A stretch of DNA of 7,937 nucleotides, taken from the NCBI GenBank assembly GCA_023449855.1, contig JAEXHR010000095.1, positions 1 to 7,937 of the forward strand, in the 5' to 3' direction. Shown piece after piece: positions 1 through 5,171 of the stretch. The DNA comes from Pseudomonadota bacterium. GTDB taxonomy: Bacteria > Pseudomonadota > Alphaproteobacteria > Rhizobiales > Xanthobacteraceae. The position numbers and the translations under genes are program-made. Position 1 is the stretch's first letter. Every line of letters starts with the position of its first letter. The notes below the pieces were generated by a model. The model worked only from the letters and a program-made list of their open reading frames with translations, searched no databases and had not been told where the DNA came from.

Positions 1-33
1 GTGCCGCTCCGCAGAGGCCGGGACAAGCGCAAA

Positions 34-615
34 TTAGCCGTTGTCTTCGCTGTCGCCCTGGGCTTCCGGATCGAAGAACTCGCCGGCGGCGGCGAGGGCT
101 TCGGCGGCTGCGTCCTGGTCTTCCTGACGGGTCGAGATGTCTTCGCCGCGGTTGATGCGCTCGGCTTCAGCTTCGGAGCGGGCCACGGTGACGCTGACAT
201 TGACTTCGACTTCCGGATGCACGGCGATGGCGATCGCGTGCTGGCCGATGGTCTTGATCGGGGCATCGAGCAGCACCTGGCTGCGGGCGAAGGTGATGCC
301 ATCGGCTTCGAACGAAGCGATGATGTCGCGCACCGAAACCGAGCCGAACAGCTGGCCGGTTTCCGACGCCTGGCGGATGACGACGACGTTGCGGCCGTCG
401 ATCTGCTCGGCAACCTTGGTGGCTTCGCCCTTGGCCTTGATGTTGTTGGCTTCGAGTTCGGCCTTCATGCCGTCGTACTTGGCCCGGTTGTCGGCGGTTG
501 CGCGCAGGGCCTTGCCGCGCTTGAGCAGGAAATTACGGGCGTAACCGTCCTTGACGCGGACGACTTCGCCCATCTGGCCGAGCTTGCCAACGCGTTCCAG
601 CAGAATGACTTCCAT
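34..615 (-). CDS. rplI: 50S ribosomal protein L9
   Basis: L9 is an elongated protein of the large ribosomal subunit that binds 23S rRNA near the base of the L1 stalk. The 193-residue product starts MEVILLERVGKLG. It carries the N-terminal L9 signature around residues 13-31 (GQMGEVVRVKDGYARNFL), then a charged connecting helix at about 41-75, and the C-terminal domain with LFGSVS at 89-94. The canonical fold ends near residue 148. The remaining 45 residues are an acidic, Ala/Glu/Asp-rich tail, so the protein is longer than the 149-residue E. coli protein; such tails are, to my knowledge, usual in alphaproteobacteria. The ATG at 613-615 follows a strong Shine-Dalgarno (AAAGGAGA, 6 nt spacing). 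It is the last gene of the rpsF-rpsR-DUF2232-rplI block, 51 nt after the DUF2232 stop. Only 33 bases lie beyond its stop in the window, and no terminator is visible there. Confidence 0.98.
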   Translation of the reverse strand: MEVILLERVGKLGQMGEVVRVKDGYARNFLLKRGKALRATADNRAKYDGMKAELEANNIKAKGEATKVAEQIDGRNVVVIRQASETGQLFGSVSVRDIIASFEADGITFARSQVLLDAPIKTIGQHAIAIAVHPEVEVNVSVTVARSEAEAERINRGEDISTRQEDQDAAAEALAAAGEFFDPEAQGDSEDNG

Positions 616-666
616 TTTCGGTCTCCTTTGATGTGTTCGATTGATGTGAGTTGACGTGAAGCTTTG

Positions 667-1620
667 TCAGGCCGCCGTCTCTGGCGGGCGACGTTCGCCA
701 ATTCGCTGGCGAAATCCGAAAAAGGCGTCGGCGAGGCCGAGGCAGGCCATCACCAGCATGGGCCAGCCGAGCACCAGCACCATCGCGTAAATGAGGCTGA
801 GCACGAGCGTGCGGCTGCGCATGCCGACCGTCAGCGCATGCAGCGTCGCGAAGCCGGTGAGCGCGTAAGCCATCAGCAGCGTGGCCGAGACGATCTGCGC
901 GAACATGCCGACGATGCCGCCAAGGAAGGTCAGCGCGATCGCGACACACAGCGCCACCAGTGTCATCGGCGGCAGTGCGAGCGTGCGCAGATCCGGCCAT
1001 GGCCGCTTGAGCCGGCCGGAGGTCGATGTGATGCGGCCGGCCAGCCAGAGATTGAGCGTCAGCGTGATGATGGCGACCACCGATGCGGCAGACGGCGCGA
1101 TCATCGAGATGGCGGTGGCGATGTTGTCGGCTTCGCCTTCCGCGCGGCCTGTCATGATGCGCGCGAAGGAGCGCTTGAGCGCCGCGAGGATCGTTTCGCT
1201 GTCGGTGCCGAGCGTGAGCAGCGCAGCCATCGTGGTGATGGAGGCAAATACGGCGATCCACAGCAGGATGCGGCCGATCGGATACCACTCTGTGACTGGC
1301 CCGGTACTGCCGGTCACGGAGGCGGGGGCCTCGACGGGGCGGCCGAGCAGCGCGAGATGGCCGAGCCACCAGGCCGGCAGCGCGATGGTGATGGCGAAGA
1401 TGGCGAGATAGCCCATGCCGAACAGCAGGCCGAGCGACGTAGCTGCAGCAATGCCGCCGATCGTGGCCGTCATCGGTCCCCAGCCGAGGCATGCGACCAT
1501 CAGCGGGAGCGGGGCGAGATAGAACAGGAAAATAGAGACCAGCGCGCCCGAAACAATCGAGGCGAACATCACTGCCGAAGCAGCGCCAGCGGCAAGCGCG
1601 ATCAGGAGACTGGAAATCAT
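667..1620 (-). CDS. DUF2232 (YybS-like) polytopic inner-membrane protein
   Basis: This is a 317-residue, strongly hydrophobic protein with about eight membrane segments (roughly 5-45 as two, 48-66, 70-92, 115-137, 170-196, 217-265 as two, 270-300). It ends in a short basic cytoplasmic tail (FRQRIGERRPP). I recognise it as the DUF2232 family that sits between rpsR and rplI in rhizobia and relatives; a relative, YybS, lies near rplI in Bacillus. Features that look characteristic are EWYPIGRIL at 111-119 and a polar loop with RITSTSGRLKRPWPDLRTLALP spread over 196-217. The molecular function is unknown. A TTG at 1665 would add 15 residues lacking family character. I chose the ATG at 1618-1620 because the hydrophobic stretch starts there and a GGGA lies 6 nt upstream. 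The gene shares the operon direction of its ribosomal neighbours but is separated from rpsR by 128 nt that contain a terminator-like hairpin. Confidence 0.88.
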   Translation of the reverse strand: MISSLLIALAAGAASAVMFASIVSGALVSIFLFYLAPLPLMVACLGWGPMTATIGGIAAATSLGLLFGMGYLAIFAITIALPAWWLGHLALLGRPVEAPASVTGSTGPVTEWYPIGRILLWIAVFASITTMAALLTLGTDSETILAALKRSFARIMTGRAEGEADNIATAISMIAPSAASVVAIITLTLNLWLAGRITSTSGRLKRPWPDLRTLALPPMTLVALCVAIALTFLGGIVGMFAQIVSATLLMAYALTGFATLHALTVGMRSRTLVLSLIYAMVLVLGWPMLVMACLGLADAFFGFRQRIGERRPPETAA

Positions 1621-1697
1621 CAGCTGTCCCGCCCCCTTTGAGCGGTTAGAGGCGCTTGGCCCCAACCATCGGCGACCGGACGCCCCGGAGCCTTATG

Positions 1698-1740
1698 AAA
1701 AACAAGAGATAGAACGACCGGCGGCGGAGGCCGGCGGTCG
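1698..1740 (-). terminator. Putative intrinsic terminator or attenuator after rpsR
   Basis: Read on the minus strand, a hairpin begins 8 nt after the rpsR stop codon. Its arms are CGACCGCCGGC (1740-1730) and GCCGCCGGTCG (1725-1715), giving an 11-bp stem with one C-C mismatch and a 4-nt CTCC loop. It is followed by a T-rich stretch (TTCTATCTCTTGTTTTT, 1714-1698). This is the layout of a Rho-independent terminator, but the T tract is interrupted near the stem, so partial read-through into DUF2232 and rplI is likely. It may set a high S6/S18 to low DUF2232/L9 ratio. Confidence 0.55.
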
Positions 1741-1748
1741 GTAACGTC

Positions 1749-1988
1749 TTAGCGGATCACGTAGGGCAGCAGGCCGAGGAAGCGCGCGCGCTTGATGGCG
1801 CGGGCCAGCTCGCGCTGCTTCTTGGCGGACACGGCCGTGATGCGGCTCGGCACGATCTTGCCGCGCTCGGACACGTAACGCATCAGCAGCTTGCTATCCT
1901 TGTAGTCGATCTTCGGCGCATTGGCTCCCGTGAACGGGCAGGTCTTGCGGCGACGGAAGAACGGGCGACGTGCACCAGCTTCAGCCAT
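1749..1988 (-). CDS. rpsR: 30S ribosomal protein S18
   Basis: S18 is a small-subunit protein that forms a heterodimer with S6 and binds the central domain of 16S rRNA at the platform. The 79-residue product has the usual length (75 in E. coli). It has a basic N-terminus (RRPFFRRRKTCPF, residues 7-19), the IDYKD core motif at 27-31, and a C-terminal basic helix with ITAVSAKKQRELARAIKRAR over 50-69, all diagnostic of the family. It starts 5 nt after the rpsF stop. Its Shine-Dalgarno GAGGAG is formed by the last two Glu codons of rpsF, so the genes are probably translationally coupled, which fits equimolar production of the S6:S18 pair. Start choice is unambiguous. Confidence 0.98.
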   Translation of the reverse strand: MAEAGARRPFFRRRKTCPFTGANAPKIDYKDSKLLMRYVSERGKIVPSRITAVSAKKQRELARAIKRARFLGLLPYVIR

Positions 1989-2002
1989 GTTTCTTACTCC
2001 TC
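1989..2002 (-). promoter_or_regulatory. rpsR ribosome-binding site inside the rpsF 3' end
   Basis: The final codons of rpsF, GAG GAG TAA (2002-1994 on the minus strand), double as the Shine-Dalgarno sequence of rpsR. The GAGGAG core lies 8 nt before the rpsR ATG. Ribosomes terminating on rpsF therefore uncover or directly hand over to the rpsR site, a typical arrangement for translational coupling. The overlap is seen in the sequence; the coupling is inferred. Confidence 0.8.
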
Positions 2003-2449
2003 AACCGATGCTTCGTTGTCGTCACGCGGGCGGCGCGGGCCGCGGTCCGGACGATCGCCACGGAAACCGCCTTCGCGGTCGCCACGGAAACCACCACCCG
2101 GACGATCGTCGCGTTCACGATCGCGATCGGCCTTGCGCATCATCGCCGACGGACCTTCCTCGTGCTCTTCGACACGGGTGGTCAGGTAACGGATGACGTC
2201 TTCGTTGATGCGCTCCTGGCGCTCGATCTCGACGATCGCCGAAGACGGCGCGTCGATGTTGAGCAGCACGAAGTGCGCCTTGCGGTTCTTGTTCATGCGG
2301 TAGGTGAGGGAGCGCACGCCCCAGTTCTCGGTCTTGGTGATCTTGCCACCAGCGCCTTCGACGATGGTGTTGATCTGCGCGGTGAAATCTTCCACCTGCT
2401 GCGCACTCGCGTCCTGACGCGCGAGGAATACATGCTCGTAGAGAGCCAT
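1994..2449 (-). CDS. rpsF: 30S ribosomal protein S6 with an Arg/Gly/Asp-rich tail
   Basis: S6 is the S18 partner in the 30S platform. The 151-residue product starts MALYEHVFLARQDAS and keeps the ferredoxin-like S6 core to about residue 96. The core includes VEDFTAQINTIVEGAGGKI (19-37), the WGVRSLTYRMNKNRKAHFVLLNI stretch (43-65) and INEDVIRYLT (81-90). Residues 97-151 form a disordered-looking tail with a repeated GGFRGDR unit (119-125 and 127-133) and a Glu-Glu end. The E. coli protein has a different tail, which RimK extends with glutamates. An in-frame upstream start at 2488 would add 13 residues, but the ATG at 2447-2449 has the family N-terminus and a Shine-Dalgarno GAAAGGAC four bases upstream. 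It is the first gene of the minus-strand block, preceded by a structured leader of about 180 nt. Confidence 0.98.
   Translation of the reverse strand: MALYEHVFLARQDASAQQVEDFTAQINTIVEGAGGKITKTENWGVRSLTYRMNKNRKAHFVLLNIDAPSSAIVEIERQERINEDVIRYLTTRVEEHEEGPSAMMRKADRDRERDDRPGGGFRGDREGGFRGDRPDRGPRRPRDDNEASVEE
2055..2095 (-). repeat. Short in-frame tandem repeat in the rpsF tail
   Basis: Two 17-bp copies (plus strand 2055-2071 and 2079-2095) differ at one position and lie 24 bp apart. Each encodes GGFRGDR. The period is a whole number of codons (8), so copy-number change would keep the frame. Confidence 0.7.
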
Positions 2450-2451
2450 GG

Positions 2452-2515
2452 GAGTCCTTTCCAGTGTTAGCGCGTCACCCGGCGGCAAGCCCTTCGAACC
2501 CTTCGGAAAGGACTC
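2452..2515 (-). promoter_or_regulatory. rpsF leader: hairpin sequestering the Shine-Dalgarno, possible S6:S18 regulatory site
   Basis: On the minus strand, GAGTCCTTTCC (2515-2505) is the exact complement of GGAAAGGACTC (2462-2452). The second arm contains the rpsF Shine-Dalgarno and ends two bases before the ATG. The 42-nt interior contains CCG triplets and two copies of GAAGGG. A competing local stem (CCTT-TCCG-AAGG) would use the anti-Shine-Dalgarno arm and free the ribosome site. Leaders of rpsF that bind the S6:S18 complex and contain a conserved CCG are established in other bacteria. That this one belongs to that family is inference. It lies in the predicted 5' UTR. Confidence 0.6.
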
Positions 2516-2637
2516 GACTGCTCAGAAGGCGGAAGCACGGGACGACGGACCGACTGGCCCTATCGCAACGAAATCTGTGAAAAGGATTTTGCTGTGACCG
2601 TCCGTTCAGCTCCCGGCCGGGATCTGCGGATCGGCGC

Positions 2638-2666
2638 CTTATACGGATTTTTGCCCGAATGGCAAG
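2638..2666 (-). promoter_or_regulatory. Probable rpsF operon promoter (sigma-70 type)
   Basis: On the minus strand, a -35 box CTTGCC (2666-2661) is separated by exactly 17 bp from a -10 box TATAAG (2643-2638). This closely fits the alphaproteobacterial housekeeping pattern CTTGAC-N17-TATAAT. Transcription would start near 2631, giving a leader of about 180 nt. It is the best promoter match in the window. Confidence 0.7.
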
Positions 2667-2678
2667 GGAAAGACACGC

Positions 2679-2698
2679 CGGCCGGGTGTTCCCGGCCG
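2679..2698. repeat. GC-only inverted repeat between the divergent promoters
   Basis: CGGCCGGG (2679-2686) and CCCGGCCG (2691-2698) form a perfect 8-bp stem with a TGTT loop, 13 bp upstream of the rpsF -35 box. It has no T tract on either side, so a terminator is unlikely. A related perfect 12-bp palindrome, TCCCGGCCGGGA, lies at 2611-2622, just downstream of the predicted rpsF transcription start. Possible protein-binding sites; the function is unknown. Confidence 0.4.
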
Positions 2699-2730
2699 CC
2701 GGCCTGGGGAACCCGGTTTTGGCGCTGCAA

Positions 2731-2761
2731 CTTGACATCGCCCGTCATGCCAGTGTCTTAC
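2731..2761 (+). promoter_or_regulatory. Candidate fabD promoter
   Basis: A good -35 box CTTGACA begins at 2731 and is followed after 17-18 bp by a poor -10 region (TCTTAC at 2756-2761). Transcription would begin near 2768, leaving a leader of about 45 nt before the fabD ATG. The -35 is convincing and the -10 is not, so an activator or another start site is possible. The rest of the 2450-2811 spacer shows no gene. Confidence 0.45.
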
Positions 2762-2811
2762 GGCGCACGTTTTCAGCAGTTTAACCGAAAAAGCGAGACC
2801 GGGGCGAGCCG

Positions 2812-3771
2812 ATGACCGCAGCATTCACATTTCCCGGGCAGGGTTCCCAGGCCGTCGGCATGGGTAAGGCCCTCGCGGACGCATTCCCCGTCGCCAAGGC
2901 TGTCTTCGATGAGGTCGATTCGGCGCTGGGCGAAAAACTGACCGCCATCATCTGGGACGGCCCGGCCGAGACCTTGCAACTGACCCAGAACGCCCAGCCG
3001 GCGCTGATGGCCGTCTCGCTGGCCACCATGCGTGTCCTGGAGACTGAGGCCGGTATCTCGCTCGCCAGGGACGCCGCTTTCGTCGTCGGCCACTCGCTTG
3101 GCGAATATTCGGCGCTGGCGGCGGCCGGCAGCCTCTCCATCAGCGATGCAGCCCGCCTGCTGCGCACCCGCGGTCAGGCCATGCAGAAGGCCGTTCCGGT
3201 CGGCGTCGGCGCCATGGCCGCGCTGCTGGGTATGGAATATGACGCTGCCGTTGCCGTCGCCGCAGAGGCGGCGCAGGGGCAGGTTTGTCAGGCCGCCAAT
3301 GACAATGGCGGCGGGCAGGTCGTCGTCTCCGGCGACAAGGCCGCCGTGGACCGCGCCGTCGAGATCGCCAAGGCCAAGGGCGCCAAGCGCGCCATGCTGC
3401 TGCCGGTGTCGGCGCCGTTCCACTGCAGCCTGATGCAGCCTGCGGCCGACGTGATGGCCGAGGCACTGGCCAAGGTGACGATCAACAAGCCGGCGGCGCC
3501 GCTGGTGTCCAACGTGCTGGCGTCAGCCATCACCGATCCCGATGAAATCCGTCGCCGTTTGATCGAACAGGTCACCGGCACCGTACGCTGGCGCGAGTCC
3601 GTGGCCTATATGGCCGGGCAGGGCGTGACGCGTTTCCTGGAGATCGGCGCCGGCAAGGTGCTGAGCGGTCTGGTGAAGCGTATTGCGGATGGTGCAGTCG
3701 GCGTTGCCGTCGGCGGTCCTAATGACATTGCCGCAGCCAAGGACGCGCTGACTGCAGCGCAGTCGGCCTGA
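2812..3771 (+). CDS. fabD: Malonyl-CoA:acyl carrier protein transacylase
   Basis: FabD moves the malonyl group from coenzyme A to the phosphopantetheine thiol of AcpP, supplying the extender unit for type II fatty acid synthesis in the cytoplasm. The 319-residue product has the family length (309 in E. coli). Visible motifs are FPGQGSQ (7-12, oxyanion Gln near 11), GHSLGE (93-98) with nucleophile Ser95, the substrate-binding Arg at about 120 (LLRTRGQAM), His204 in PVSAPFHC, and the C-terminal GKVLSGLVKR (281-290). All catalytic residues are present. The ATG at 2812 has only a weak Shine-Dalgarno (GGGGCGAG). No plsX or fabH precedes it, unlike in E. coli; instead the S6 operon diverges upstream. 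fabG follows after 17 nt and is probably cotranscribed. Confidence 0.98.
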   Translation: MTAAFTFPGQGSQAVGMGKALADAFPVAKAVFDEVDSALGEKLTAIIWDGPAETLQLTQNAQPALMAVSLATMRVLETEAGISLARDAAFVVGHSLGEYSALAAAGSLSISDAARLLRTRGQAMQKAVPVGVGAMAALLGMEYDAAVAVAAEAAQGQVCQAANDNGGGQVVVSGDKAAVDRAVEIAKAKGAKRAMLLPVSAPFHCSLMQPAADVMAEALAKVTINKPAAPLVSNVLASAITDPDEIRRRLIEQVTGTVRWRESVAYMAGQGVTRFLEIGAGKVLSGLVKRIADGAVGVAVGGPNDIAAAKDALTAAQSA

Positions 3772-3788
3772 GGCCAAAGGAGAGAATG

Positions 3789-4526
3789 ATGTTCGATTTG
3801 ACTGGCAAGACCGCGCTGGTGACCGGCGCCACTGGCGGCATCGGCGGCGCGATCGCAACCGCGCTGCACGCCCAGGGCGCGACCGTTGCGCTGTCCGGCA
3901 CCCGCCGCGAGGTGCTGGAAGCGCTCGCCGCCAAACTCGGCGATCGGACCCATGTGCTGCCGTGCAATCTGTCGGATTCGGCAGAAGTTGAAGAACTGGT
4001 GCCGTCGGCCGAGAAGGCGATGGGCCAGCTCGACATCCTGGTCGCCAATGCCGGCATCACCCGCGACAACCTGTTCGTGCAGCTCCGCGACGAGGACTGG
4101 GACAATGTCATCAACGTCAATCTGACGTCGACCTTCCGTCTCGCCCGCGCCGCCACCAAGCTGATGATGCGCAAGCGTTTCGGCCGCATCATCGCCATCA
4201 CCTCGGTGGTCGGCGTCACCGGAAATCCCGGGCAGGGGAATTACACCGCGGCCAAGGCCGGCCTGATCGGCATGATGAAGACGCTGGGCGCCGAATATGC
4301 CAAGCGCGGCGTCACCGCCAACTGCATCGCGCCGGGCTTCATCGCCACGCCGATGACCGACGTGCTGAACGACAAGCAGCGCGAAACGATTCTGACCAAG
4401 GTGCCGGCAGGCCGTCTCGGTTCGCCCGAGGACATCGCGGCTGCGGCGGTTTATCTCGCCTCCAATGAAGCGGCCTACGTCACCGGACAGACGATTCACG
4501 TCAATGGCGGGATGGCCATGATCTAG
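3789..4526 (+). CDS. fabG: 3-oxoacyl-ACP reductase
   Basis: FabG is the NADPH-dependent short-chain dehydrogenase that reduces 3-oxoacyl-ACP to 3-hydroxyacyl-ACP, the first reduction of the elongation cycle. The 245-residue protein is full length (244 in E. coli). It shows the Rossmann motif TGATGGIG (12-19), NAG (87-89), Asn111, and the catalytic triad Ser139, Tyr152 and Lys156 in NYTAAK. It also has the APGFIATPM loop (181-189) and the C-terminal YVTGQTIHVNGGMAM that is typical of FabG rather than other dehydrogenases. Two ATG codons lie in tandem at 3786 and 3789. I chose the second because the GGAG core of AAAGGAGAG (3776-3784) is 6 nt from it and only 3 nt from the first. The stop at 4526 is followed by a weak 6-bp hairpin (4530-4543) without a T tract. 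Confidence 0.97.
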   Translation: MFDLTGKTALVTGATGGIGGAIATALHAQGATVALSGTRREVLEALAAKLGDRTHVLPCNLSDSAEVEELVPSAEKAMGQLDILVANAGITRDNLFVQLRDEDWDNVINVNLTSTFRLARAATKLMMRKRFGRIIAITSVVGVTGNPGQGNYTAAKAGLIGMMKTLGAEYAKRGVTANCIAPGFIATPMTDVLNDKQRETILTKVPAGRLGSPEDIAAAAVYLASNEAAYVTGQTIHVNGGMAMI

Positions 4527-4643
4527 CCGTGCGGGTTCCCGCAACGCTGTGATTCAATTGAGCTTTGGACGGCTGTCGCAGCATGTGGCAATGCCATGTG
4601 ATGTGTGCTAATCGAGCGTCCAACGGTGGGGCAAAGAAGGCCA

Positions 4644-4670
4644 TTGCAGGAAGTTGAAACCCTGTATATT
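4644..4670 (+). promoter_or_regulatory. Candidate acpP promoter
   Basis: TTGCAG (4644-4649) precedes TATATT (4665-4670) with 15 bp between, or 16 bp if the -10 is read one base later as ATATTG. The TATATT is the only strongly AT-rich -10-like element in the 296-bp gap after fabG. Transcription would start near 4677 and produce a leader of about 145 nt. Spacing is short, so confidence is moderate. Having its own promoter would fit the high demand for acyl carrier protein. The earlier part of the gap (4527-4640) shows only a CATGTG direct repeat near 4583-4600 and no gene. Confidence 0.4.
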
Positions 4671-4679
4671 GGCGGGGCC

Positions 4680-4803
4680 GAGCCTACCGTTTTCGCGAGG
4701 CTCCGACGGGGACGGCGGGGTCATTCCACAAAGCGCGAGAGCGCTACGGTTTAACGAGTTAAACGCTCCATGATGGCTCGTATCGTCTGCGGACGAGCCT
4801 GGG
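4680..4803 (+). promoter_or_regulatory. Structured acpP leader with four inverted repeats
   Basis: Four perfect inverted repeats follow one another. GAGCCT/AGGCTC spans 4680-4703 (12-nt loop). AGCGC/GCGCT spans 4732-4745 with a GAGA tetraloop of the stable GNRA type. GTTTAAC/GTTAAAC spans 4749-4764 with a 2-nt centre. GGCTCGT/ACGAGCC spans 4775-4799 (11-nt loop) and ends 23 nt before the acpP ATG. The first and last share arms: GAGCCT recurs at 4795-4800, so AGGCTC at 4698-4703 could pair with either copy. The third may instead be a DNA operator. The repeats are seen directly; a regulatory role is inferred. Confidence 0.5.
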
Positions 4804-4822
4804 TAACAAGCACGAGGTTGAA

Positions 4823-5062
4823 ATGAGCGAGATTGGCGAGCGAGTGAAGAAGATCGTGGTCGAACACCTTGGTGTCGAACCCGAGAAGGTGATCGATTCC
4901 GCGAGCTTCATCGATGATCTCGGCGCTGACAGCCTCGACACGGTCGAGCTCGTGATGGCGTTCGAAGAAGAGTTCGGCTGCGAGATTCCGGACGATGCCG
5001 CCGAGACGATCCTGACCGTCGGCGACGCGACCAAGTTCCTCGAGAAGAATGCCAAGAGCTAA
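4823..5062 (+). CDS. acpP: Acyl carrier protein
   Basis: AcpP is the small acidic cytoplasmic protein that carries growing acyl chains on a 4'-phosphopantetheine arm for fatty acid, phospholipid and lipid A synthesis. The 79-residue product has the family length and the attachment motif GADSLD, with Ser37 as the modified residue. Helix II (SLDTVELVMAFEEEFG) and the acidic EIPDDAAETI segment (54-63) that contacts partner enzymes are both clear. The first helix reads MSEIGERVKKIVVEHLGV. The ATG has a Shine-Dalgarno GAGGTT at 4814-4819. It sits between fabG and fabF, as in most proteobacteria, but with long spacers on both sides (296 and 109 nt), which suggests partly independent expression. Confidence 0.98.
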   Translation: MSEIGERVKKIVVEHLGVEPEKVIDSASFIDDLGADSLDTVELVMAFEEEFGCEIPDDAAETILTVGDATKFLEKNAKS

Positions 5063-5083
5063 TTTCTTCGCGTGACACATTCT

Positions 5084-5122
5084 GAAGCCGGCCGGATCGC
5101 GTCACCGCGGTCCACCGGCTTC
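5084..5122 (+). terminator. Hairpin between acpP and fabF, possible partial terminator
   Basis: GAAGCCGG (5084-5091) and CCGGCTTC (5115-5122) form a perfect 8-bp stem with a 23-nt GC-rich interior, 21 nt after the acpP stop. Only a short TTGCTGTG follows instead of a T run. It could slow polymerase, protect the acpP mRNA 3' end, or be processed, so that acpP exceeds fabF in expression. It is not a convincing full terminator. Confidence 0.35.
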
Positions 5123-5171
5123 TTGCTGTGAAGCGCGAGAATGAGCTTTTGAAGAAGCTGTGGAGATGCAG

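Noticed and set aside
1..1641. Long plus-strand open frames opposite rplI and DUF2232 (1-654 and 664-1641)
   Set aside because: Their translations are unrecognisable and biased in composition, while the minus strand encodes L9 and a coherent membrane protein with proper ribosome-binding sites.
2475..2824. Small overlapping frames in the rpsF-fabD spacer on both strands
   Set aside because: No plausible ribosome-binding site or family resemblance, and the region is better explained by two divergent promoters and the rpsF leader.
4530..4543. TGCGGG-TT-CCCGCA hairpin after fabG as a terminator
   Set aside because: The stem is only 5-6 bp, the loop is very tight, and no T-rich stretch follows.
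3606..4544. Minus-strand frame of 312 codons opposite fabD and fabG
   Set aside because: Antisense shadow: His/Arg/Gly-rich, no motif, and no promoter or ribosome-binding site that I could support.
4749..4764. CtrA-binding site
   Set aside because: CtrA sites have TTAA half-sites separated by 7 bp; here the spacing is 4 bp.
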